From NCBI RefSeq assembly GCF_001500025.1, contig NZ_LQIW01000051.1:156045-220044 (forward strand): a stretch of 64,000 nucleotides of DNA. The letters are read 5' to 3'. This document shows, piece after piece, positions 48,424 through 56,839 of the stretch. The stretch is from Mycobacterium sp. IS-1590. Lineage in GTDB: Bacteria > Actinomycetota > Actinomycetes > Mycobacteriales > Mycobacteriaceae. Positions within the stretch are counted from its first letter, which is position 1; each line of letters opens with the position of its first letter. The notes under the pieces were generated by a model, which was given only the letters and a program-made list of their open reading frames with translations, was not told where the DNA came from and did no database searches. The translations under genes and the position numbers were made by a program.

Positions 48424-49593
48424 CTACGCCGGATTGCCCACTTTCTGGTAGATCTCCAGGGTCTGCTCGGCGATATGGGCCCAGGAGAACTCCTGAATGC
48501 ACCGCTGCCGCCCGGCCTCACCGTATCGGCGGGCCCTCTCGGGATCGGCGATCAGCTCGTTGACCGTCGCAGCCAACCGGCTCTCGTAAGCCGCCGCGTC
48601 CTGCGGGTCGTAGTGCACCAACCGCCCGGTGTGCCCGTCGGCCACGACCTCCGGAATGCCGCCGACGTCGGACGCCACCACCGCCGTCGCACACGCCATC
48701 GCCTCCAAGTTCACGATTCCCAGCGGTTCGTACACCGATGGACATACGAAAACAGTTGCAGCGGAAAGTATTTCGCGAATCTTGACGATGGGTAGCATCT
48801 CGCGCACCCAGAAGACCCCGGCGCGCGCGTGCGACAGATGCTCAACCGCCGCGGTCACTTCGGCGGCGATCTCGGGGGTGTCGGGCGCTCCAGCACACAG
48901 CACGACCTGCACATCGGGGGCGAAGTCGTGCGCTGCGGCGATCAGATGTGCGACGCCCTTCTGCCGCGTGATCCGGCCGACGAACGCCACCATGGGCCGC
49001 GACAAGTCGACGCCGAGTTCGGCCAGCACCGATTCGCCCGGCTCCGGGTCTGCCGGATACCAAACCTCGGTGTCGATCCCGTTGCGCACCACGTGCACCC
49101 GGTTCGGGTCCAACGCGGGATAGGTGCGCAGCACGTCCTCGCGCATACCGGAGCTGACCGCGATCACCGCATCGGCCCCTTCCACCGCCGTCTTCTCCAC
49201 CCACGACGACACCCGGTAACCCCCGCCGAGCTGTTCGGCCTTCCACGGGCGCATCGGCTCCAGCGAGTGCGCGGTCAGCACGTGCGGCACCCCGTAGAGC
49301 AGCGCAGCGAGGTGGCCGGCCAGCCCGGTGTACCAGGTGTGCGAGTGCACCACCTCGGCATGTGCTGCGGCGTTGACCATGTTGAGGTCGGCCGAGAGCA
49401 TCGAGAGCGCGGGGTTGGCGCCCAGCAGCGCCGGGTCGGGTTGCGCGACGATCGCGTCGGCGCGCGGGGCGCCCATGCAGTGCACGTCGACCTCGCACAG
49501 GTGGCGCAGCTGAGCGACCAACTCGGTGACGTGCACCCCCGCCCCGCCGTAGACCTCGGGTGGATATTCCCGAGTCATCATCGCCACCCGCAT
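48424..49593 (-). CDS. glgM: Alpha-maltose-1-phosphate synthase GlgM (glycogen-synthase-like GT4)
   Basis: A 389-residue GT4 glycosyltransferase (glycogen-synthase-like GT-B fold). MRVAMMTREYPPEVYGGAGVH opens the N-domain, HSHTWYTGLAGHL is the acceptor loop, FVGRITRQKGVAHL and FVCPSVYEPLGIVNLEAMAC with the E-X7-E nucleotide-sugar motif close the C-domain. In mycobacteria this enzyme uses ADP-glucose to make maltose-1-phosphate for GlgE. It diverges from glgC, its substrate supplier. The ATG is seven bases after TAGGGT (49606-49601), suggesting a leaderless mRNA. Confidence 0.9.
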   Translation of the reverse strand: MRVAMMTREYPPEVYGGAGVHVTELVAQLRHLCEVDVHCMGAPRADAIVAQPDPALLGANPALSMLSADLNMVNAAAHAEVVHSHTWYTGLAGHLAALLYGVPHVLTAHSLEPMRPWKAEQLGGGYRVSSWVEKTAVEGADAVIAVSSGMREDVLRTYPALDPNRVHVVRNGIDTEVWYPADPEPGESVLAELGVDLSRPMVAFVGRITRQKGVAHLIAAAHDFAPDVQVVLCAGAPDTPEIAAEVTAAVEHLSHARAGVFWVREMLPIVKIREILSAATVFVCPSVYEPLGIVNLEAMACATAVVASDVGGIPEVVADGHTGRLVHYDPQDAAAYESRLAATVNELIADPERARRYGEAGRQRCIQEFSWAHIAEQTLEIYQKVGNPA

Positions 49594-49726
49594 GGTCTCG
49601 ACCCTAGTTACGGGCGCAAGCCGCCGCAGGAGGGGAGCAGCGTCGGGATCGCCGGATCCGCGCCAGAGACGTTGACTCGAAGTGGAATGGGTAGCCCAGG
49701 ACAGAAGTGGCCGATAGGTTTGAGGC

Positions 49727-50941
49727 ATGAGGGAACTGCCACACGTGCTGGGCATCGTCCTGGCCGGCGGGGAGGGCAAGCGGCTCTACCCGTTGACCGC
49801 GGATCGAGCCAAGCCCGCCGTTCCCTTCGGCGGCGCCTACCGCCTGATCGACTTCGTGCTGTCCAACCTCGTCAATGCGCGGTATCTGCGGATTTGCGTG
49901 CTGACGCAATACAAGTCGCACTCGCTTGACCGCCACATCTCCCAAAACTGGCGGTTGTCGGGGCTGGCAGGCGAATACATCACGCCCGTCCCGGCCCAGC
50001 AGCGGCTCGGCCCACGCTGGTACACCGGCTCCGCGGACGCGATCTACCAGTCGCTGAACCTCATCTACGACGAGGATCCCGACTACATCGTCGTGTTCGG
50101 CGCCGACCACGTCTACCGCATGGACCCCGAGCAGATGGTCCAGTTTCACATCGAGAGCGGCGCAGGCGCGACGGTCGCGGGCATCCGGGTGCCGCGCCCG
50201 GAGGCCACCGCGTTCGGGGTCATCGACGCCGACGAGTCCGGGCGCATCCGCAGCTTCGTCGAGAAGCCCGCCGATCCGCCGGGCACGCCGGACAATCCCG
50301 ACGAGGCGTTCGTGTCGATGGGCAACTACATCTTCACCACCAAGGTGCTGATCGACGCGATCCGCGCCGACGCCGACGACGACCACTCAGACCACGACAT
50401 GGGCGGCGACATCATCCCGCGTCTGGTCGACGACGGCATGGCCGCGGTGTACGACTTCAGCAACAACGAAGTGCCCGGCGCCACCGAACGCGATCACGGC
50501 TACTGGCGCGACGTGGGAACGCTCGACGCGTTCTACGACGCACACATGGACCTGGTGTCGGTGCACCCGGTGTTCAACCTCTACAACAAGCGCTGGCCGA
50601 TCCGCGGGGAGTCGGAGATGCTGGCGCCGGCGAAGTTCGTCAACGGCGGCTCGGCGCAGGAGTCGGTCGTCGGGGCCGGCAGCATCATCTCGGCTGCGTC
50701 CGTGCGCAATTCGGTGTTGTCGTCCAACGTCGTCGTCGACGACGGGGCGATCGTCGAGGGCAGCGTGATCATGCCCGGGGCCCGTATCGGTCGCGGCGCG
50801 GTGGTGCGCCACGCGATCCTGGACAAGAACGTGGTCGTCGGGCCGGGTGAGATGGTCGGCGTCGACCTCGACAAGGACCGCGAACGGTTCGCGATCAGCG
50901 CCGGAGGAGTGGTCGCGGTCGGCAAGGGCGTCTGGATCTAA
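49727..50941 (+). CDS. glgC: Glucose-1-phosphate adenylyltransferase GlgC
   Basis: A 404-residue ADP-glucose pyrophosphorylase. GIVLAGGEGKRLYPLTADRAKPAVPFGG is the nucleotide-binding and allosteric region, YRLIDFVLSN follows, VVFGADHVYRMD holds the catalytic aspartate, FVEKPADPP the glucose-1-P site, and the C-terminal left-handed beta-helix spans about residues 300-404. It feeds alpha-glucan and capsule synthesis with GlgM. TAGGTT at 49715-49720 lies exactly six bases before the ATG. Confidence 0.95.
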   Translation: MRELPHVLGIVLAGGEGKRLYPLTADRAKPAVPFGGAYRLIDFVLSNLVNARYLRICVLTQYKSHSLDRHISQNWRLSGLAGEYITPVPAQQRLGPRWYTGSADAIYQSLNLIYDEDPDYIVVFGADHVYRMDPEQMVQFHIESGAGATVAGIRVPRPEATAFGVIDADESGRIRSFVEKPADPPGTPDNPDEAFVSMGNYIFTTKVLIDAIRADADDDHSDHDMGGDIIPRLVDDGMAAVYDFSNNEVPGATERDHGYWRDVGTLDAFYDAHMDLVSVHPVFNLYNKRWPIRGESEMLAPAKFVNGGSAQESVVGAGSIISAASVRNSVLSSNVVVDDGAIVEGSVIMPGARIGRGAVVRHAILDKNVVVGPGEMVGVDLDKDRERFAISAGGVVAVGKGVWI

Positions 50942-51089
50942 CCCCCAATCCCCTAATCGCGGGCCGCCCGGAAGTCCCGACCACGGTTCGAACGGTGTGG
51001 GTGGTCGCCCCGTTTTGCCGCAACCCCGTGTGTCTCATGGTGGTTCAACCAGCACCGGCCGACGAGGCCACAACCACAGGAGGCACACG

Positions 51090-51338
51090 ATGAGACGCAA
51101 CAGCATCACCGCCGCCATCGCCGCGGGCGCCGTCGCGGTCGGCGCACTGATTACCACGACCGCCCCGGCCGCACACGCGGAGAAGCTGTCGGACCAGACG
51201 ATCAAGAGCGAATGCAAGGCCGCCGGGGGGACGTACAACAAGAGTGGGACGGTGTCCACCTGCGGCTACAAGGATGCCAGCGGCAAGCTGAACATCGACT
51301 ACTACTCCGGCGGGCATTACGTCACCACCCTCACGTAA
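51090..51338 (+). CDS. Small secreted protein, 82 aa
   Basis: An 82-residue exported protein with an excellent AGGAGG ribosome site. The signal peptide MRRNSITAAIAAGAVAVGAL should be cleaved after AHA-E near residue 30. The mature 52 residues contain two cysteines (SECKAAGG and STCGYK), probably one disulfide, and end with DYYSGGHYVTTLT. I do not recognise the family well enough to name it. It stands alone between glgC and a convergent DUF4126 gene. Confidence 0.7.
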   Translation: MRRNSITAAIAAGAVAVGALITTTAPAAHAEKLSDQTIKSECKAAGGTYNKSGTVSTCGYKDASGKLNIDYYSGGHYVTTLT

Positions 51339-51349
51339 CGCGCCCCGGG

Positions 51350-51937
51350 TCAGCCTGGTGCGGCGTTGCGGCGGCGGCGTCGCAGCAGGATCCGGAACGC
51401 CAGCCACGCCATGGCGACGATGGCCACCAGCACCAGCACGGGCAACAGGATCGCGGCGAAGACCAGCCCCACGCTGACCCCGTCCTCGACCGTGCTCAGC
51501 ACCGGTGCGGCCACTCCGGCGGTGGCGACGTTGGCTGCCGGGCGGACCGTCGACTTGGTCAGCGACACCACCAACGCGACGACGACACCGATCACCACCG
51601 GAATCCACTGCCCGGACTGGGCGAACGCGCCAGGGTCGGTGACCGCCGACGTCTGTGCCGCGGTTCCCGAACCGAACACGATGCCGCCCGCGGTCGGCCG
51701 GACGAACGTCTGGATGGTGTCGTTGACGCTGTCGAGCGCCGGCACCTTGTCGGCGACGATCTCGACGATCAGAAGCGTCGCGACGATCGCCATCACCCAG
51801 CCGTTCTCCAGCCAGGCCCAACCTGCGGGCAGGGCGACCAGGTCGGTGAACCGCGACAACAGGCCGAGCGCCAGCAGCGGGATATAGGCGTTGAGCCCCG
51901 CCGCGGTCGCCAGGCCGAGGCCGGTCAGCAGTTCCAC
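51350..51937 (-). CDS. DUF4126 membrane protein
   Basis: A 195-residue integral membrane protein with about five helices. LGLATAAGLNAYIPLLALGL at the N-terminus and DKVPALDSVNDTIQTFVRP in a loop are DUF4126 hallmarks, and a RRRRR cluster ends the protein. Function unknown. The same strand carries a methyltransferase-like gene 46 bp upstream. Confidence 0.75.
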   Translation of the reverse strand: MELLTGLGLATAAGLNAYIPLLALGLLSRFTDLVALPAGWAWLENGWVMAIVATLLIVEIVADKVPALDSVNDTIQTFVRPTAGGIVFGSGTAAQTSAVTDPGAFAQSGQWIPVVIGVVVALVVSLTKSTVRPAANVATAGVAAPVLSTVEDGVSVGLVFAAILLPVLVLVAIVAMAWLAFRILLRRRRRNAAPG

Positions 51938-51983
51938 ATCCGCATTATCGGCTGGGCGCGCGGCGTCGGTGGGCGACTCGGCC

Positions 51984-52658
51984 TCACCAGACGCGCGGCA
52001 CCAACCGGAAGCGCACCTTGTGCATGTACTCGCGATAGCCCGCCAGTTGCTGCCGCAGCATCTGTTCCTCGTCGGCGATGCGCACCGCGAGCAGCAGCAC
52101 GGCGGGTGGAATCGCGACCAGCCCCCAGTAGGAACCCAGCGCGAGCGGAGTGCCGATCATCATGACCAGCGTTCCGGCGTACATCGGGTGGCGGACCACG
52201 CCGTACAGGCCCGTCGAGACCAGGGGCTGTTCGGACTCGACGGTGATCGTGGCCGCGGCATAGCTGTTCTGGATGATGACGAACTGCGACAGCGTCAGGC
52301 CGGTCCACACGAGCACGGCGCCGAGCACCACCACCGCCGTCGGCACCGCCGACCATCCGAAGCGATGGTCGAGCGCGCTGATCACCAGCACAGTGACCAC
52401 CATCAGCACGGTCGCGGTGATGACGACCCTTTGCACCGGCCGGGTCTCGGCGAACGGCCCCGCTCTCATCCGGCGGCGCAGGGCGTCGGGGCGCTTGACC
52501 ACGAGGTAAATGCTGGGCCCCATCGTGCCGATGATGAACACGCCGATGAAAACCCACGCCTGCCAATAGTCGAACGTCCCGGCCGGCCAGAACAGCGCTG
52601 TGGCGAAGAAAACGAATCCGAAGAGGGCCGAAGCCAGAGCCTGCAGAGCGATTTTCAC
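51984..52658 (-). CDS. Isoprenylcysteine carboxyl methyltransferase-like membrane protein
   Basis: A 224-residue polytopic protein of the ICMT/PEMT-like group. The C-terminal part has the signature GLYGVVRHPMYAGTLVMMIGTPLALGS and RIADEEQMLRQQLAGYREYM, the cofactor-binding region of this family. The substrate is unknown; bacterial members often methylate lipids or small molecules. It ends 9 bp after the ABC permease stop (52668) on the same strand, consistent with Rv1216c beside Rv1217c-Rv1218c. Confidence 0.78.
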   Translation of the reverse strand: MKIALQALASALFGFVFFATALFWPAGTFDYWQAWVFIGVFIIGTMGPSIYLVVKRPDALRRRMRAGPFAETRPVQRVVITATVLMVVTVLVISALDHRFGWSAVPTAVVVLGAVLVWTGLTLSQFVIIQNSYAAATITVESEQPLVSTGLYGVVRHPMYAGTLVMMIGTPLALGSYWGLVAIPPAVLLLAVRIADEEQMLRQQLAGYREYMHKVRFRLVPRVW

Positions 52659-52667
52659 GACTCCACC

Positions 52668-54284
52668 TCAGAGGGCGTCGCGCCTGCGGTACAGGTGGCC
52701 GGCCACCCAGGTCAGGGCGGCGGCGACGACGGCAAGGACGACGAGCGTGGTCACCGGATAGTCGATCGGCGCCGTGGTGCGCCCGATCGGCGACAGGTCG
52801 ATCAGCCACTGCGGCAACCGCAGCAGCGGCCCGAGATACAGCGTGGTGACGACGAACGCGACCGCCAGCCAACCCAGCACGGGCCGCTGCACGGCGACGG
52901 CGAGCGCCGCGACACCTGCCATCACCGCCAGCGCGGGAACGAAAGCCAGCCCGGCGGCCGTCAGACGCAGGACGGTCGCCGGTTCGCCGACGGAGATGCC
53001 CGCGCCCACGCCGTTACCGAGACCGGCGGCGAACATCAGCACCACCGAACCGAGCACCGCCGACATCACGGCCGTCGTCAGCCATCGCCACCGCGACACC
53101 GATCCGGCCAACACGGCTTCCCCGAGCCCGTTGCCCTCGTCGCCGTACACCCGCAGCACGGCGGCGACGACGTACGCGCTCGCCGCGGCCGCGAGGAACT
53201 GCGTCATCGTCGTGTACACGCCGTCGGCGCCCTGCTGGGCCATCATCAGCCGGATCACCTCGTTGGTCTCGGCCGCGTCGAGCAGGGACTTGGTCATCGA
53301 CCCGAAAGCCAGGCCGCCGAGGAACAATCCGATGGTCCAGCCGACGGTTTGACCGCGCTGCAGCGTCAGGTGCAGGCCCAGGACGCCGTTGATGGGCCGG
53401 GCGTCGGGATGCTCACCGGAGGACGGGATGACACCGTCGTCGTACTGGCGCCTGCCCTCCAGCGCCGCGGCCAATGCGATGAGGGCGACGGTGAGCGCGA
53501 CCAACAGCGCGAACGGCCACCACCGCAGGTCGACGAACGCGCGCATCTGCTGGGCCCATGCGATCGGGGAGAACCAACTGAGCGGGCTGCCGGAGTTGTC
53601 GATCACATCGCCGATTCCACGGACCACCGCGGCGACCGCGAGCACCGCCATGGCCGCACCGGATGCCGTGCGCGCCTGGCGCCACAACTGTGCGGTCACC
53701 GCGGCCACGGAGCCGAAAAGCATTGCCACCCCGGTGACGCCGAGACACATCGCCGCGGTGTCGGTGAGCGCGAAGCCGCTCGCGACCATCGCCAGCGTCA
53801 TCGTCACGGCGAGTACGGCGTTGACCGCGGCGACCAGAACAAGTGCCGCGGCGGTGCGCGAGTAGCGGCCGACCACCGACGACAGCACCAACTCGGCTGC
53901 GCCGCTCTCCTCTTCGGCCCGGGTATGGCGAATCACGGTGAGGATCGCGAGAATCGACGCGGCGACGATCAGCGTCAGCATCATCTCGTTCGCGATCATC
54001 GCGCCGAGGTCGGTCTCGTTGCGGCCGAACATCGGCCCGCCCATCATCATCCCCGCGGGCGTCTTCAGCAGTTCGACTCGGGTAAGCCGTTGTGCCTCTT
54101 CGGGGTAGGCCAGTTCCAGGGCGGCGGGTGCGTAGGCCATCAGCATCGTCAGGACGGCGACCCAGACTCCGAGCCGCACCCGGTCGCGGCGCACAGCCAG
54201 GCGCAGCAGGGCTGCGGTGCCTGTCCATGCGGTCGACGGGCCGCGTCGTTGCGTGCGGGACGCACGCGCCGTCACCGTCGTCAT
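52668..54284 (-). CDS. ABC exporter membrane subunit (Rv1217c-like)
   Basis: A 538-residue ABC-2 type permease with about 12 hydrophobic helices. The middle loop near 265-285 is hydrophilic (GRRQYDDGVIPSSGEHPD), followed by a second bundle. It pairs with the ATPase whose stop overlaps its ATG (4 bp). The Rv1217c-Rv1218c pump exports several drug-like compounds in M. tuberculosis; I infer the same here from synteny. It is regulated by the adjacent TetR protein. Confidence 0.88.
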   Translation of the reverse strand: MTTVTARASRTQRRGPSTAWTGTAALLRLAVRRDRVRLGVWVAVLTMLMAYAPAALELAYPEEAQRLTRVELLKTPAGMMMGGPMFGRNETDLGAMIANEMMLTLIVAASILAILTVIRHTRAEEESGAAELVLSSVVGRYSRTAAALVLVAAVNAVLAVTMTLAMVASGFALTDTAAMCLGVTGVAMLFGSVAAVTAQLWRQARTASGAAMAVLAVAAVVRGIGDVIDNSGSPLSWFSPIAWAQQMRAFVDLRWWPFALLVALTVALIALAAALEGRRQYDDGVIPSSGEHPDARPINGVLGLHLTLQRGQTVGWTIGLFLGGLAFGSMTKSLLDAAETNEVIRLMMAQQGADGVYTTMTQFLAAAASAYVVAAVLRVYGDEGNGLGEAVLAGSVSRWRWLTTAVMSAVLGSVVLMFAAGLGNGVGAGISVGEPATVLRLTAAGLAFVPALAVMAGVAALAVAVQRPVLGWLAVAFVVTTLYLGPLLRLPQWLIDLSPIGRTTAPIDYPVTTLVVLAVVAAALTWVAGHLYRRRDAL

Positions 54285-55216
54285 CGCTCCGCCCCCCGGT
54301 ATTCGCGCAGGAACATGTCTTCCAGCGATGCCGGGCTGACGGTCAGGTCCAAGATCCCGAGTTCGGTCAGCAGGCCCATCGCGCGGTCGAGGTCGCTGCG
54401 GTCGACCGAGAAGACGTAGTGTCCGTCGGTGACCGTGAAATCGTGGACGAAGGGCTGATCCTCGAGACGCCGCCCGTCGCTGCGGGTGCGCGCGGTCACG
54501 GTTGTGCGCATCAAATGCCGCAACTCCGTCAGGGTGCCGGCCCGCACGGTGCGACCGGCGCGGATGATGGTGACGCTGTCACACAGCTTTTCGACCTCGG
54601 CCAGGATATGGCTTGACAACAGCACCGCGGCGCCGCGCTGAACCACCTCGCCGACGCACTGTTGAAACGCCCTCTCCATCAACGGGTCCAGACCGGAGGT
54701 CGGCTCGTCGAGGATGTAGAGCTCGGCGGCGGTGGAGAACGCGGCGACGATGGCGACCTTCTGCCTGTTGCCCTTGGAGTAGGTGCGGGCCTTCTTGTGC
54801 GGGTCGAGGTCGAACCGCTCGATCAGCTGATCCCGTCGGGCGGTGTCCACACCGTTGCCGCGCAGGCGGGCCAAGAAATCGATCGCCTGCAGCCCGGTCA
54901 GGTTGGGCCACAACGTGACATCCCCCGGTACGTAGGCGATCCGGCGGTGCAGCGCCACCGCGTCCTGCCACGGGTCTCCGCCGAGCAGCCGCACCGTGCC
55001 GTTGTCCGCGCGCAAAAGCCCGAGCAGGACGCGGATGGTGGTCGACTTACCCGCTCCGTTCGGTCCGAGGAAGCCGGTGATCTGGCCGGGTGCGACCGTC
55101 AGATCCAACCCGTCGAGCGCCCGGGTACGCCCGAATGATTTTGTCAGTCCGTGGATTTCGACGGCAGGTTCGCCGAACTCAACCTGCCGCGGATGCTGTG
55201 CTGTCTGAGCCGTCAT
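54281..55216 (-). CDS. ABC exporter ATPase (Rv1218c-like)
   Basis: A 311-residue ABC-2 type ATPase with FLGPNGAGKSTTIRVLLG (Walker A), a TYSKGNRQKVAIVAAF signature loop, LYILDEPTSGLDPLME (Walker B) and the H-loop SSHILAEVEKLCD. The C-terminal 90 residues are the accessory domain of drug/antibiotic exporters. I used the second ATG (55216), which has AGGAG at proper distance; the first ATG at 55222 abuts it. The gene overlaps the end of the TetR gene by 38 bp. Confidence 0.9.
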   Translation of the reverse strand: MTAQTAQHPRQVEFGEPAVEIHGLTKSFGRTRALDGLDLTVAPGQITGFLGPNGAGKSTTIRVLLGLLRADNGTVRLLGGDPWQDAVALHRRIAYVPGDVTLWPNLTGLQAIDFLARLRGNGVDTARRDQLIERFDLDPHKKARTYSKGNRQKVAIVAAFSTAAELYILDEPTSGLDPLMERAFQQCVGEVVQRGAAVLLSSHILAEVEKLCDSVTIIRAGRTVRAGTLTELRHLMRTTVTARTRSDGRRLEDQPFVHDFTVTDGHYVFSVDRSDLDRAMGLLTELGILDLTVSPASLEDMFLREYRGAER

Positions 55217-55874
55217 CGCCATCTCCTGGTCGGGGTGTGCTGAACGGGACGCCTTTCCTGCGCTGCTCGAGGAACGCGTCGTACATCGTCGAGTCGGCCA
55301 TCAGGCCTTCGGTGTACAACTCGAGTGCGGGCAACACCATGTCTTCGCCGTAATCGTGAAGCGCCACACGGAGATCGGCGGAGGGATGCAATTGCAGATA
55401 CAGCAGGAAGCCACCGCCGCTGGCCATCGACAGGAAGCGGGCCCTGGCCCGGGGGTCGCGGCTCGGCTTGAGCAGGCCGGAGCGCACGCCCTCCTCGAGG
55501 TACTGCTCGGCGTTGTCGATCATCTGCTGCCAGAACGCCTTGGCCAGTTCGCTGCCCGACTGCAAGCTGCGTACCAGATAGGCCATCAGCGGCGCGTATG
55601 ACTCGATCTCGGCCATCTGCGCAAGCCACTTGGCGGGGTCGTGCGTCTGCAGCGACTCGGTCTTGCCTTCGCGGATCACGTCGGCGACGTGCGTGTCGCA
55701 GGCCTTGCGGAGCCCCTCCTTGGAGCCGAAATGGTGGATGACCAGCGCGGCGGACACTCCCGCCGCCTCGGCGATGGTCCGCAGCCCGACGTTGAACCCG
55801 TGCTGGCCCCACTGCTCGATCGCGGCGTCGCGGATTCGCGCCACGGCCGTGAGATCATTCGCCGCTGAACGCAT
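55179..55874 (-). CDS. raaS: TetR-family repressor of the exporter (RaaS-like)
   Basis: A 231-residue TetR-family protein. The N-terminal helix-turn-helix spans LRTIAEAAGVSAALVIHHFGSKEGLRKACD, and the rest is an all-helical ligand-binding domain. It is the first gene of the operon with the exporter, so it should repress itself and the pump, as RaaS (Rv1219c) does in M. tuberculosis. The ATG at 55872-55874 is seven bases after TAGTGT. An inverted repeat, 55864-55901, spans this region. Confidence 0.88.
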   Translation of the reverse strand: MRSAANDLTAVARIRDAAIEQWGQHGFNVGLRTIAEAAGVSAALVIHHFGSKEGLRKACDTHVADVIREGKTESLQTHDPAKWLAQMAEIESYAPLMAYLVRSLQSGSELAKAFWQQMIDNAEQYLEEGVRSGLLKPSRDPRARARFLSMASGGGFLLYLQLHPSADLRVALHDYGEDMVLPALELYTEGLMADSTMYDAFLEQRRKGVPFSTPRPGDGDDGSDSTASAAG

Positions 55875-55901
55875 GTTCAATACACTAAACGCGCGTTCAG
55901 C
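55864..55901. promoter_or_regulatory. Probable TetR/RaaS operator overlapping the promoter
   Basis: GCTGAACGC (55864-55872) and GCGTTCAGC (55893-55901) are perfect inverted arms. TAGTGT on the - strand (55887-55882) lies in the centre, and the start codon is in the left arm. Additional half-sites GTTCA and ACGCGCGTT occur inside. Binding here would block transcription of the repressor and exporter genes. Confidence 0.55.
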
Positions 55902-56003
55902 TAGCGGTCAAGAGCTCACCGCGGCCAACCGTCACACCGTCGAGAAATGCCGCGTCACCCAGCCTTCGGCTCGGGCCCGGCTCGGCGAGAACCGGCGAGG
56001 AAT

Positions 56004-56663
56004 TCAGTCGCGCGCGGCGGCGAGCAGGCCGTCGCCCAGGGGGATCAACACCGGAGTGAGCCGTTCGTCCTCGGCGATCAGGCGCGCGGCTTCGCGCACC
56101 GCCGCGACCTCGGCGTCGTTGGCGGAGGCGTCGCCGGCACGACCCCCAAGCGCCGCGCGGTGCAGGACGATCGCGCCGCCCGGGCGCAGCAAGCGGACAC
56201 CTTCGGCGACGAACTGCGGCTGGTCCAGCGGATCGGCGTCGACGAACACCAGGTCGTAGGACTCGTCGGCGAGGCGGGTCAGCACTTCCTGGGCGCGGCC
56301 GCTGATCAGCCGGCTCCGTCCCGGGCCGATCCCGGCCTCGCTGAACGCCTGCTTGGCGATGCGCTGGTGCTCGGGTTCGACGTCGATGGTGGTCAACACG
56401 CCGTCCTCACGCATACCCGACAGCAACCACAGCCCGCTCACTCCGGCGCCCGTGCCGACCTCCACGACGGCTTTGGCGGAGGTCAGCTTGGCCAACACGC
56501 ACAGCAGCGCGCCGACCGCGGGAGTGACGGCACCGGCGCCGATGTCGAGCGCGCGCTCGCGGGCCGCGGCGACGATGGCGTCCTCGGAGATGGACTGCTC
56601 GGCGTGCGACACGATGGATTCGGCACGGCTGCGCCCTCCGATGACGTCGTCGGTGCCGGCCAT
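56004..56663 (-). CDS. O-methyltransferase (Rv1220c-like)
   Basis: A 219-residue SAM-dependent methyltransferase of the catechol-O-methyltransferase-like family. VVEVGTGAGVSGLWLLSGM is motif I, TTIDVEPEHQRIAK motif II, and YDLVFVDADPLDQPQF contains the metal-binding aspartates. The natural substrate is unknown. It diverges from sigE. Its ATG is six bases after TACGCT (56675-56670), consistent with a leaderless mRNA. Confidence 0.87.
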   Translation of the reverse strand: MAGTDDVIGGRSRAESIVSHAEQSISEDAIVAAARERALDIGAGAVTPAVGALLCVLAKLTSAKAVVEVGTGAGVSGLWLLSGMREDGVLTTIDVEPEHQRIAKQAFSEAGIGPGRSRLISGRAQEVLTRLADESYDLVFVDADPLDQPQFVAEGVRLLRPGGAIVLHRAALGGRAGDASANDAEVAAVREAARLIAEDERLTPVLIPLGDGLLAAARD

Positions 56664-56734
56664 GCCCGCAGCGTAGCCAACCCGCGGGGGCCAGCATCGC
56701 GACACGCCCGTTCCCGGCGACCGGATCGCACGAA

Positions 56735-56794
56735 TTCTCAGCAGGTTCGCGCAGGTCAAAAATGGGTAGAAAAGCTTTCTCAGGAAATGTTCAG
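56735..56794 (+). promoter_or_regulatory. TTCTCAG repeats upstream of sigE (candidate MprA sites)
   Basis: TTCTCAG occurs at 56735-56741 and 56777-56783, followed by GTTCAG at 56789-56794, in the AT-richer region before sigE. MprA, the response regulator known to control sigE in mycobacteria, binds loose CTCAG-type direct repeats. The match is suggestive, not decisive. Confidence 0.35.
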
Positions 56795-56839
56795 TTTGCT
56801 CATATGCCAGGCACGGAACGGTCGGAGACGGTATCTCCC

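Noticed and set aside
51891..54419. 842-codon rightward open frame across the exporter operon
   Set aside because: It lies antisense to three well-supported leftward genes and encodes His/Arg/Gln-rich sequence typical of shadow frames in GC-rich DNA.
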